From contig JADLCZ010000022.1 of assembly GCA_020846955.1 (NCBI GenBank), forward strand, positions 1-6,785: a DNA stretch of 6,785 bases, read 5' to 3'. Shown here one piece after another: positions 1 through 6,096 of this stretch. A program made the position numbers and the translations under genes. The stretch comes from Candidatus Nomurabacteria bacterium (GTDB lineage: Bacteria > Patescibacteriota > Minisyncoccia > Phycocordibacterales > UBA9973). The first letter of the stretch is position 1. Every line of letters begins with the position of its first letter. The notes below the pieces were generated by a model. The model was given only the letters and a program-made list of their open reading frames with translations. It did not search any database and was not told the DNA's origin.

Positions 1-1427
1 GTTATGCAATGGATTATGATTTTACCAAGCCTTTCTTTACTCAATACCGTGAGCTTGTACAGAAAGTTCCGCATATGGCGATAGTCAATGATGATGGTAT
101 TGCAAGTCTTAATTGCGAATACACACATGATTGGTGGTTTTCTAAAAATTGTTATATGTGTTTTTCTGGTTGGAGAAATGAAAATGTATTATATAGTTTT
201 TTTATAATGGGAGCAAAGAATTTGATCGATTGTTTGGATATAGTAGATCTAAATGAATGGATATACGAATGTATAAGTTGCTCGAAGTCTTACCAAACAA
301 AATATTCTCAATTTTGTGTTGCGTGCATTGATTCACAATTTCTTTATGACTGTCGTAATTGCAATGATTGTTTTATGTGCGCAGGTTTAAGGAATAAAAA
401 ATATTGTTTTAAAAATGCGCAATACTCAAAAGAGGAATATGAAAAAATTTTAGAAGATTATAGATTAGATACATTTTCTGGTGTTGAAAGAGCACAAAAA
501 GAATATGATAAATTTATTTTACAGACACCACGTCGCTATGCATATATAATACAAAGCTTGAATTGTACTGGTAATGTTTTGGATAATTGTAAAAATACAA
601 AATATTCATACAATTTGGACGGAGCTGAGAATTGTAGATATTATGATTTTGGATCAAAGCCGAAAGATTCTTACGATACCACAATGTCGGGAGAGTTGAG
701 CCAATGTTATGAAAGTATTGTAGTAGACCACTCAGACCTCTGTATTGCTGGAGTATTTTCGGTCAAAAGCCAGGATATTCGTTACACACAACATTGCCAC
801 TCATCGAAACACCTTTTTGGTTGTTCACAAATTCGCAATGGCAAATATTGTATTTTGAACAAAGAATATACAAAAGAGGAGTATGAGGAATTAGTAGCAA
901 AAATAATTGCTCATATGAATGAAATGCCTTATGTTGATAAAAAGGGGAATGTTTATAAATACGGGGAATTCTATCCTGCTGAACTATCAGTGTTCGGCTA
1001 CAACGAAACGATTGCTCCAGAGCAAGCTCCGCTTTCGCGTGAGGATGCTTTCGCTCAAGGTTATAAATGGCAAGATAATTTACAGAGGACTGTTGGTAAG
1101 GAGACAATGAAGCCGGAAGAAATTCCAGATGCATTGCAAGACGTGCCGGATACAATTGTGAATGAAGTCTTGGCATGTATAAATTGTAATCGCAATTACA
1201 AGATCGTTCCGAACGAATTGATATTTTATAAGAAAATGAATATTCCAATTCCGCATCGATGTTTCCATTGTCGCCACCAAGCTCGCATTGCACGCCGGAA
1301 TCCATTTAAATTGTGGAAGCGCTCGTGTATGAACGAAGGCTGTACAAATGAATTCGAAACCTCTTATGCACCCGAAAGGCCAGAAATCGTTTACTGCGAG
1401 AAATGCTATCAGGCGGAAATTAATTAG
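1..1427 (+). CDS. Cys-rich double-zinc-ribbon protein of unknown function, 5' truncated by window edge
   Basis: The frame is open to the left edge; the first Met codon is at 9, but in-frame codons for Tyr-Ala precede it. From memory of this CPR protein family, the full protein has another roughly 100 or more N-terminal residues with a zinc ribbon, so Met at 9 is probably internal. Numbering from that Met (472 residues), the middle is rich in Cys, Asn and Tyr with repeated C-x2-C pairs. A module of the form RNxKYCxxNxxY[ST]KEEYE occurs twice, near residues 128-145 and 276-293. The C-terminus has four Cys pairs: C390/C393, C418/C421, C440/C445 and C463/C466, suggesting one or two zinc ribbons. 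No catalytic motif, signal peptide or membrane segment is evident. The repeated short Cys/Asn strands might form a beta-solenoid (inference). The function is unknown. It ends just before the T-box promoter and is probably a separate transcription unit. Confidence 0.85.
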   Translation, partial: YAMDYDFTKPFFTQYRELVQKVPHMAIVNDDGIASLNCEYTHDWWFSKNCYMCFSGWRNENVLYSFFIMGAKNLIDCLDIVDLNEWIYECISCSKSYQTKYSQFCVACIDSQFLYDCRNCNDCFMCAGLRNKKYCFKNAQYSKEEYEKILEDYRLDTFSGVERAQKEYDKFILQTPRRYAYIIQSLNCTGNVLDNCKNTKYSYNLDGAENCRYYDFGSKPKDSYDTTMSGELSQCYESIVVDHSDLCIAGVFSVKSQDIRYTQHCHSSKHLFGCSQIRNGKYCILNKEYTKEEYEELVAKIIAHMNEMPYVDKKGNVYKYGEFYPAELSVFGYNETIAPEQAPLSREDAFAQGYKWQDNLQRTVGKETMKPEEIPDALQDVPDTIVNEVLACINCNRNYKIVPNELIFYKKMNIPIPHRCFHCRHQARIARRNPFKLWKRSCMNEGCTNEFETSYAPERPEIVYCEKCYQAEIN

Positions 1428-1429
1428 TG

Positions 1430-1457
1430 TTGCAAAATTGGGGTTTTGTAGTATGAT
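1430..1457 (+). promoter_or_regulatory. Predicted sigma70-type promoter of the T-box/transporter/ileS operon
   Basis: A -35-like TTGCAA (1430-1435, 4 of 6 matches to TTGACA) and a -10-like TATGAT (1452-1457, 5 of 6 matches to TATAAT) are separated by 16 nt. Transcription would start near 1464, about 8 nt before Stem I of the T-box leader. The promoter begins right after the upstream stop codon. The placement relative to the leader supports the call, but it rests on hexamer matching alone. Confidence 0.6.
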
Positions 1458-1463
1458 TTAGGT

Positions 1464-1640
1464 ATGCGATGAAGGGGATATCACCCTGGAGCTCGGGAAG
1501 AACCCTTTACAGGAAGTAGACCCCATTAAATGAGAAGTAATCAAGGTGGTACCACGGTTCGACTACGCTCACCGCGAGCGCAAGAGACTCGTCCTTGTAT
1601 AGCAATTTTTTAATTGTTGTACGTGGACGAGTTTTAATTT
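1464..1640 (+). promoter_or_regulatory. T-box riboswitch (tRNA-Ile-sensing, ultrashort Stem I)
   Basis: The T-box core AAGGTGGTACCACGG (1543-1557) is close to the family consensus and contains the TGGT bulge that pairs with the free tRNA acceptor end. Stem I is very short: AAGGG (1472-1476) pairs with CCCTT (1503-1507), and CCC (1484-1486) pairs with GGG (1495-1497). The internal loop between them has GATATCA (1477-1483) on one side and AAGAA (1498-1502) on the other. The specifier triplet is ATC at 1480-1482 (Ile), followed by a purine. A second stem, TTAC (1507-1510) with GTAA (1537-1540), has AGTA and GAA on opposite sides, resembling an S-turn; its first base would be shared with Stem I. 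In the antiterminator, AAGG (1543-1546) pairs with CCTT (1593-1596) and ACG (1554-1556) with CGT (1590-1592). It encloses a hairpin of CGCTC (1566-1570) with GAGCG (1576-1580). Ultrashort Stem I is known from actinobacterial ileS T-boxes. Here an intrinsic terminator suggests transcriptional control. Confidence 0.93.
1587..1640 (+). terminator. T-box-controlled intrinsic terminator
   Basis: ACTCGTCC (1587-1594) pairs perfectly with GGACGAGT (1625-1632). The stem continues upward with GTA/TAC (1597-1599 with 1620-1622) and AGCAATT/AATTGTT (1601-1607 with 1612-1618, one G-U pair) to a small T-rich loop. The helix is followed by a T-rich tract, TTTTAATTTTAT. Bases 1590-1596 are also needed by the antiterminator, so the two folds exclude each other, which is the classic T-box switch. 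The 3' arm holds the only Shine-Dalgarno-like bases (GGACGAG, 1625-1631) upstream of the next ATG. Confidence 0.9.
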
Positions 1641-1643
1641 TAT

Positions 1644-1901
1644 ATGAACAGAGAAAAAACAATTAATCTATTAGGTTTTCTTGGGACATGTCTTGCGATA
1701 GCAATGTTTGTTTCTTTGTTAGAAATTGCCCGAGATAATTTTAGAGGTGAGAGTCATATATTTATACAACCGACTGTTACAACTATTAATTGTGTCATAT
1801 GGTCAGTTTATGCTTATCTCAAGAAAGAGAAATTTGTTTTCTGGGCAAATTTACCGGGTGTATTTTTAGGAATTTTTACAGTAATAACAGCCTTTATATA
1901 A
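1644..1901 (+). CDS. SemiSWEET/MtN3-family small transporter
   Basis: This 85-residue protein has three predicted membrane helices (about residues 8-26, 44-60 and 64-84), the normal length and topology of a bacterial SemiSWEET, which dimerises to form a pore. The pattern IQPxVxxINCxxWxxY (41-56) followed by ANxPGVxxG (68-76) matches what I recall of a SWEET/SemiSWEET subgroup from lactic acid bacteria. W53 and N69 sit where the family's substrate-pocket Trp and Asn are expected. The usual Pro-Gln pair at the end of helix 1 is absent: the segment reads VSLLEIA. Known SemiSWEETs move sugars, and related PQ-loop proteins move amino acids. Its position between an Ile T-box and ileS hints at an amino-acid substrate, but that is inference. 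The start lies 12 nt after a GGACGAG that is buried in the terminator stem. The stop is one base before the ileS ATG, so translation is probably coupled. Confidence 0.85.
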   Translation: MNREKTINLLGFLGTCLAIAMFVSLLEIARDNFRGESHIFIQPTVTTINCVIWSVYAYLKKEKFVFWANLPGVFLGIFTVITAFI

Positions 1902-1902
1902 T

Positions 1903-4900
1903 ATGGGAAAAAAATCAAACAATTCACAAAGAGAAGAAGAGACACTAAAATTCTGGAAAGAGAATGATGTTTTTAATAAGTCACTTACAAAAGATGCACC
2001 AAAAGGTAACTATGTATTTTATGATGGGCCACCGTTTGCTACAGGCTTGCCACACTATGGGCATATCCTTGGTAGTACTGTGAAAGATGTTATTGGGCGC
2101 TACCAGACAATGCGTGGATTTCGTGTACCTCGTAAATGGGGGTGGGATACTCATGGATTGCCAATTGAAAATATTGTCGAGAAAGATCTAGGAATTTCTG
2201 GACGCAAAGCTATCGAGGAATATGGTGTAGACAAATTTGCTGAGCATGCGAGGAGCTCTGTTTTGAAATATGTTGCTGAGTGGAAGAAGACTGTGGACCG
2301 TATTGGGCGATGGGTAGATTTCGACAATTCATATATGACGATGGACAATAGTTTTATCGAGAGTGTGTGGTGGGCACTCGGACAGATGAATGATAAAGGA
2401 TTACTCTATGAAGGTGTGCGCGTATTGGCATATTGTCCACGTTGCGAGACACCAATCGCCAACTCGGAAATCGCGATGGACAATAGCTACAAAGATATTA
2501 CAGATATTTCTGTTTATGTAAAATTCAGGATAACTTCAGGAAATCTTTATCAAAATTCTGTCGCTTTACCCTCTCTACGGGGGCTCCGACACGACGAGAA
2601 TTCCGAAAAAGATTTCCCTTGTTATCTTTTGGCGTGGACCACTACACCATGGACTCTTCCAGGTAATACAGCAATCGCAGTAAACAATAGTATTAATTAT
2701 ATATATGTAAAAAATGGAGATGATACTTTAATCTTGGCAAAAGATTTATTTGAGAAGTTAAAAGATAAATTTACAAATCCTGAAATAATTAAAGAAGTGA
2801 AGGGGAGTGAATTGGTAGGCTTAACTTACGAACCAGTTTTTGATTATTACAAAAATGTTGATATGCCAAATAAAGAAAATATTTGGAAAGTTTGGCATGC
2901 GGATTTCGTTACAGCCGATCAAGGTACTGGTATTGCACACGAGGCTCCAGCCTTTGGAGAGGACGATATGAATTTAGCGAAAGAGCACAATATTCCTTTT
3001 ATACGGCACGTTGAGCCAAATGGAATTTTCACAAAAGAAGTTGCTGATTTCCCAAATGTAAAAGCTAAACCAAAAGATGACCCACAATCAACAGATGTAT
3101 TGGTAATTAAATATCTTGCCGGCAAGGGGACACTATTTGCAAAAGAGAAAATAATTCACTCATACCCACATTGCTATCGTTGTGATACACCGCTTCTTTA
3201 CTATGCATTACCTAGCTGGTTTGTGAATATTCAAAAAGTAAAAGAAAATTTATTGGAGAAGGCCAAGAGTATGAATTGGATCCCCGAGCATTTAAAAGAG
3301 GGAAGATTCAAAAATATAATGGAGAATGCACCAGACTGGACAATATCTCGCAATCGCTTCTGGGCGAGCCCTTTACCAATTTGGAAATCAGAAAGTGGCA
3401 AGTTGATGTTTGTAAACTCACTTGAAGATTTGAAAAAGAAGACTAAAAAAAGTGGCAATAAATATTTCATAATGCGTCATGGGCAGGCTGAAAATAATAC
3501 TAAAAGAATCGTAAGTTCAGGGATAGATTCAAATATACATCTAACAGAAGAAGGTAAAAATCAAATAAATGAAACCATTAAAAAAATAAAAGATTATAAG
3601 TTTGATTATGTTTTTGTATCACCGATAATACGTACACAAGAAACATTAGAAATTCTTAAAAACGAAATTGATTTCTCTCATTGTGAAATCAAAAACGAGG
3701 AGGCAATTTTGGAAATTCGAACGGGAGAATTTGAAGGTAAAAGTATTGCTGAGTACAATGCAAATTTTTCAGGAGAGCTTGAGAGATTTACAAAAAAACC
3801 AAAGGATGCAGAATGCCTCAACGATGTAAAGAAAAGAGTGGGCGATTTTTTGTATAAACTTGAAAGTGAATATGTAAATAAAAACATTTTGATTATTTCA
3901 CATGGTGACACAATTTGGATGATGCAAGCGGTTGCAAGTGGAATAACAAATATAAAAACCGTAGAATCTGTAAAGGAAAATTATCCTAAAAATGCGGAAT
4001 TTAAGGAATTAAATTTTATTCCACTTCCTTACAATATAGATTACGAGCTTGATATGCATAGGCCATATATTGATGCAATAACATTGGTTGATGAAGAGGG
4101 TACAGAATACAGGCGTATTCCCGAGGTGATCGATTGCTGGTTTGAATCGGGCTCGATGCCTTTTGCCCAAGATCACTATCCATTTGAGCGACCAGATTGG
4201 AAGGAGACGAATTTCCCTGGAGGATTCGTGGCTGAATATATTGCTCAAACTCGTACATGGTTCTATTATTCACATGTGATATCTACAATCCTTTTTGGTC
4301 ATGCACCATTTGAAAATGTAGTAACTACGGGTACTGTACTTGCGGAAGATGGTAGCAAGATGAGTAAGTCTAAAAATAATTTTCCAGACCCATTGATACT
4401 ATTTGATAAATATGGAGTAGATGCATTACGATTCTATTTAATGTCCTCGCCGTTGATGAAAGGGGAAGATGTAAACTTCTCCGAGAGGACAGTGCAAGAA
4501 ATTGCAAGTAAGATTGTCGGTAGATTAGAAAATGTCTTGGCCTTTTATGAACTATACAGAGACAAGGAAGTAGAAGGTCAAATGTCAGATGTTAGTAGCC
4601 CAAATGTCCTCGATCAATGGATCTTGGCGCGACTCAATCAACTAACAGAAGATGTAACAAAAAATATGGAAGTCTATGATATGGCTCTCGCAACACGACC
4701 ATTTGAATTGTTTATCGAGGACCTTTCTACATGGTATTTGCGTCGATCTAGAGAGAGGATAAAAGATGAAATGGAAAGCAACCCCGAAGGAAAGGGTACT
4801 TCCAACGGGGCAAGAGCAACTTTATATTTTGTATTGAAGACAACAGCGCAACTATTGGCACCATTCACACCATTTATTTCAGAAAGTATATGGCAGAAAT

Positions 4901-5457
4901 TGAAATTAGATGGAGATGTCGAAAGTGTGCATTTAGCAGAGTGGCCGAAAGGGCAGGTTCTAGGTTCTAGTAGCGAGGTTCTAGTGGAAATGCAACAGGT
5001 GCGTGATATCGTGACTCTAGGATTAGAAGCTCGTCAAAAAGCAGGGATCAAAGTTCGCCAGCCACTAGGCGAATTACGAATTAAAAATTACGAATTACGA
5101 GAGGAATATAATGAAATTTTGAAGGACGAATTGAATGTAAAAAATATCAAAGTAGATAATACTATTGAAAATGAGGTACAACTTGATACAAACATAACTG
5201 AGGATCTAAAAAGAGAAGGGGATTACCGTGAATTGTTACGTGCTGTGCAGGATATGCGAAAGAAGGAGGGCTTGATGCCGAGTGACATAGTTACACTAAC
5301 TATAGCTACAGATACAAAAGGTGAGGAATTGATAAAAGAATATGAAGCTGATTTCAAGAAAACAGTTGGTGCCAAAGAGATAAAAATAGAACAGAATGAT
5401 GGGGTAGAGATAAAAATTGGAGAGCTATTGTTTAAAGTATCTATAATAAAATGTTAA
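1903..5457 (+). CDS. ileS: Isoleucyl-tRNA synthetase (IleS2-like) with inserted histidine-phosphatase domain
   Basis: This 1184-residue class I synthetase charges tRNA-Ile with isoleucine in the cytoplasm. The HIGH-type motif is HYGH (51-54) after PPFATG (43-48), and KMSKS is at 819-823. The CP1 editing domain shows TTTPWTLPGN (246-255) and GTGIAHEAPAFGEDD (341-355). Two Cys pairs, C178/C181 and C424/C427, suggest a zinc knuckle. WTISRNRFW begins the second core half, and CWFESGSMPFAQ is typical of the eukaryote/archaeal-type IleS2 group, some of which resist mupirocin. About 200 residues (514-713) with a complete histidine-phosphatase signature are inserted before the conserved MHRPYIDAITL (718-728). 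A second insertion, residues 213-239, is encoded by a palindromic repeat. The C-terminal anticodon-binding region includes LEARQKAGIKVRQPL. ATG 1903 gives the expected N-terminus and lacks a Shine-Dalgarno site, consistent with coupling to the upstream gene. Expression should depend on the Ile T-box. Confidence 0.97.
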   Translation: MGKKSNNSQREEETLKFWKENDVFNKSLTKDAPKGNYVFYDGPPFATGLPHYGHILGSTVKDVIGRYQTMRGFRVPRKWGWDTHGLPIENIVEKDLGISGRKAIEEYGVDKFAEHARSSVLKYVAEWKKTVDRIGRWVDFDNSYMTMDNSFIESVWWALGQMNDKGLLYEGVRVLAYCPRCETPIANSEIAMDNSYKDITDISVYVKFRITSGNLYQNSVALPSLRGLRHDENSEKDFPCYLLAWTTTPWTLPGNTAIAVNNSINYIYVKNGDDTLILAKDLFEKLKDKFTNPEIIKEVKGSELVGLTYEPVFDYYKNVDMPNKENIWKVWHADFVTADQGTGIAHEAPAFGEDDMNLAKEHNIPFIRHVEPNGIFTKEVADFPNVKAKPKDDPQSTDVLVIKYLAGKGTLFAKEKIIHSYPHCYRCDTPLLYYALPSWFVNIQKVKENLLEKAKSMNWIPEHLKEGRFKNIMENAPDWTISRNRFWASPLPIWKSESGKLMFVNSLEDLKKKTKKSGNKYFIMRHGQAENNTKRIVSSGIDSNIHLTEEGKNQINETIKKIKDYKFDYVFVSPIIRTQETLEILKNEIDFSHCEIKNEEAILEIRTGEFEGKSIAEYNANFSGELERFTKKPKDAECLNDVKKRVGDFLYKLESEYVNKNILIISHGDTIWMMQAVASGITNIKTVESVKENYPKNAEFKELNFIPLPYNIDYELDMHRPYIDAITLVDEEGTEYRRIPEVIDCWFESGSMPFAQDHYPFERPDWKETNFPGGFVAEYIAQTRTWFYYSHVISTILFGHAPFENVVTTGTVLAEDGSKMSKSKNNFPDPLILFDKYGVDALRFYLMSSPLMKGEDVNFSERTVQEIASKIVGRLENVLAFYELYRDKEVEGQMSDVSSPNVLDQWILARLNQLTEDVTKNMEVYDMALATRPFELFIEDLSTWYLRRSRERIKDEMESNPEGKGTSNGARATLYFVLKTTAQLLAPFTPFISESIWQKLKLDGDVESVHLAEWPKGQVLGSSSEVLVEMQQVRDIVTLGLEARQKAGIKVRQPLGELRIKNYELREEYNEILKDELNVKNIKVDNTIENEVQLDTNITEDLKREGDYRELLRAVQDMRKKEGLMPSDIVTLTIATDTKGEELIKEYEADFKKTVGAKEIKIEQNDGVEIKIGELLFKVSIIKC
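2539..2617 (+). repeat. 79-nt palindromic repeat inserted in frame in the ileS editing domain
   Basis: GGAAATCTTT (2539-2548) and AAAGATTTCC (2608-2617) are perfect inverted copies. The similarity continues inward over about 25 nt per arm, including AATTCT (2554-2559) against AGAATT (2597-2602) and TGTCG (2559-2563) against CGACA (2587-2591). The central part is more GC-rich than the surrounding gene. The encoded residues 213-239 (GNLYQ through DFP) fall between VKFRIT and CYLLAWTTTPWT, where IleRS normally has only a short linker. This looks like a miniature palindromic element that landed in frame, similar in concept to Rickettsia palindromic elements. No clear target-site duplication is visible. 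Confidence 0.75.
3454..4041 (+). other. Histidine-phosphatase (phosphoglycerate-mutase-like) domain embedded in IleS
   Basis: This is a domain within ileS (about residues 518-713), not a separate gene. It carries a full branch-1 histidine-phosphatase signature: RHG at 525-527 (phospho-acceptor H526), SPIIRTQE at 573-580 (phosphate-binding R577), LEIRTGEFEG at 603-612 (probable proton donor E604) and SHGD at 666-669 (H667). With all these residues present it is likely catalytic rather than structural. The synthetase sequence stops near the VNSLEDL segment (503-510) and resumes at the DMHRPYID segment (717-724), so the domain sits between the two halves of the Rossmann core, after the editing domain. 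The substrate is unknown; the superfamily covers sugar phosphates, nucleotides, phosphoproteins and phospholipid derivatives. The insertion is in frame, with normal synthetase sequence on both sides. Confidence 0.93.
4955..4984 (+). repeat. Short repeats of AGGTTCTAG inside ileS
   Basis: AGGTTCTAG occurs at 4955-4963, 4962-4970 (7-nt period, overlapping) and 4976-4984. The stretch encodes QVLGSSSEVLVE, between the end of the HLAEWP motif and the C-terminal helical region. It looks like a slippage-derived linker; the amino acids are low-complexity and probably not functional. Confidence 0.6.
5072..5100 (+). repeat. Direct repeat AATTACGAATTA inside ileS
   Basis: AATTACGAATTA is present at 5072-5083 and again at 5086-5097, a 14-nt period, and the second copy runs on to ACGA at 5100. 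It encodes ELRIKNYELR (1057-1066) right after the conserved VRQPL. From memory, this kind of ATTACGA-rich repeat recurs in other bacterial genomes, so it may be a dispersed small repeat rather than ancestral IleRS sequence. Confidence 0.6.
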
Positions 5458-5460
5458 AAT
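5452..5460 (+). promoter_or_regulatory. Extended -10 promoter, predicted leaderless start of hydrolase gene
   Basis: TGtTAAAAT (5452-5460) is an extended -10 box that overlaps the ileS stop codon and ends 6 nt before the ATG at 5467, so the mRNA would start at or next to the ATG. A weak TTTAAA (5431-5436) lies 18 nt upstream of the hexamer. A second -10 candidate, TATAAT, is at 5442-5447. The hydrolase may also be read through from ileS, because no terminator separates them. Confidence 0.55.
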
Positions 5461-5466
5461 AGGTAT

Positions 5467-6051
5467 ATGAAAAAAGTCTATATTGTGCACGGTTTTGGAG
5501 GTATACCAAATGGGGGATGGTTCCCTTGGTTGATGAAAGAATTGGCCTTACTTGGCATACCAGCTACATCTATTTTATTACCAGACACTAATAATCCTGA
5601 TGTAAACAAATGGTCAGAAACTATCAATAAATATGTCGGTGAAGACACAGAGAATGTAATACTTGTAGGACATAGCTTGGGTGTGCCAGCACTACTTCGA
5701 TATTTAGAAAGATGTTTAAATGATAAAACATTGGGTGGGCTTGTGTTGGTATCTGGAGTACTGGAGCCGTTAGAGGTAGATAATCCAATTAGTGATTTTA
5801 GAAAGATTGACCAATTTTTAATTCCAGAAATCAATTTCGAAAATATAAAAAATATTCCAAATCAAAGTATTGTAATTCACGGATCAAAGGACCCAATTGT
5901 TCCTATAACCCATGCAGAAAAAATATCTAAAGCAATGAATTGCGAACTAATAACAATTCCAGAAGGAGATCACTTCAGTCAAAAAATGGAACCAATTTGC
6001 TATGAGTTACCCGAAGTTCTAAGTGCAATAAAAAAAATAATTACAAACTAA
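5467..6051 (+). CDS. RBBP9/YdeN-family serine hydrolase (alpha/beta hydrolase)
   Basis: This 194-residue protein has the small alpha/beta-hydrolase layout of the RBBP9/YdeN family (Ser_hydrolase), whose members are usually near this length. The N-terminal strand and oxyanion region read YIVHGFGG (5-12). The nucleophile elbow is GHSLG (68-72) with S70. The acid is D142 in HGSKDPIVP, and the His is H169 in PEGDHF, giving a complete Ser-Asp-His triad. There is no signal peptide or membrane helix, so it is probably cytoplasmic. The substrate is unknown; family members are carboxylesterase-like or uncharacterised. The ATG at 5467 lies 9 nt after the ileS stop codon and has only a weak AGG upstream. 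It carries its own probable -10 box and may also be co-transcribed with ileS. No link to isoleucine metabolism can be shown. Confidence 0.9.
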   Translation: MKKVYIVHGFGGIPNGGWFPWLMKELALLGIPATSILLPDTNNPDVNKWSETINKYVGEDTENVILVGHSLGVPALLRYLERCLNDKTLGGLVLVSGVLEPLEVDNPISDFRKIDQFLIPEINFENIKNIPNQSIVIHGSKDPIVPITHAEKISKAMNCELITIPEGDHFSQKMEPICYELPEVLSAIKKIITN

Positions 6052-6085
6052 TACATTAATAGACGCTACAGCTTTTATTGGTGTA
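6052..6085 (+). repeat. 34-nt imperfect palindrome, copy A
   Basis: It starts directly after the hydrolase stop codon. TACATTAATA (6052-6061) pairs with TATTGGTGTA (6076-6085) using two G-U pairs, and GC/GC closes a TACA loop (6067-6070). It matches copy B (6668-6701) at 28 of 34 positions. Its last two bases overlap the -10 box of the next gene. It lacks a following T tract, so it is a poor terminator on this strand; an operator role is possible. Confidence 0.75.
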
Positions 6086-6089
6086 TAAT
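6082..6089 (+). promoter_or_regulatory. -10 promoter element, predicted leaderless start of PaaX/Cas2-like gene
   Basis: A consensus TATAAT (6084-6089), preceded by TG, ends 7 nt before the ATG at 6097. No convincing -35 box is seen; the region where it would lie is occupied by palindrome copy A. No Shine-Dalgarno sequence is present, so a leaderless or nearly leaderless mRNA is expected. Confidence 0.6.
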
Positions 6090-6096
6090 AGAAAAT

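Noticed and set aside
763..1305. 180-codon open frame on the - strand
   Set aside because: It lies entirely antisense to the Cys-rich gene, has no recognisable protein motif and no promoter-like upstream sequence; the + strand frame has clear family features.
1464..1640. A tRNA gene or small RNA gene in the intergenic region
   Set aside because: No cloverleaf with acceptor, D and T arms is seen; the T-box motif and the terminator/antiterminator switch explain the structure.
3454..4041. Phosphatase region as an assembly chimera or a separate gene
   Set aside because: The reading frame is continuous on both sides, synthetase motifs resume in the correct order, and there is no stop or frameshift at either junction.
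4009..4273. Two overlapping - strand open frames inside ileS
   Set aside because: They are antisense to the conserved MHRPYID and CWFESGSMPFAQ segments; compositional shadows only.
5478..5834. 118-codon open frame on the - strand
   Set aside because: It is antisense to the serine hydrolase with its intact catalytic Ser motif; it shows no recognisable motif.
6052..6085. Copy A palindrome as an intrinsic terminator for the hydrolase gene
   Set aside because: It has two G-U pairs and an internal mismatch and is followed by ATAATAGAAAAT rather than a T tract, so termination on the + strand is unlikely to be strong.
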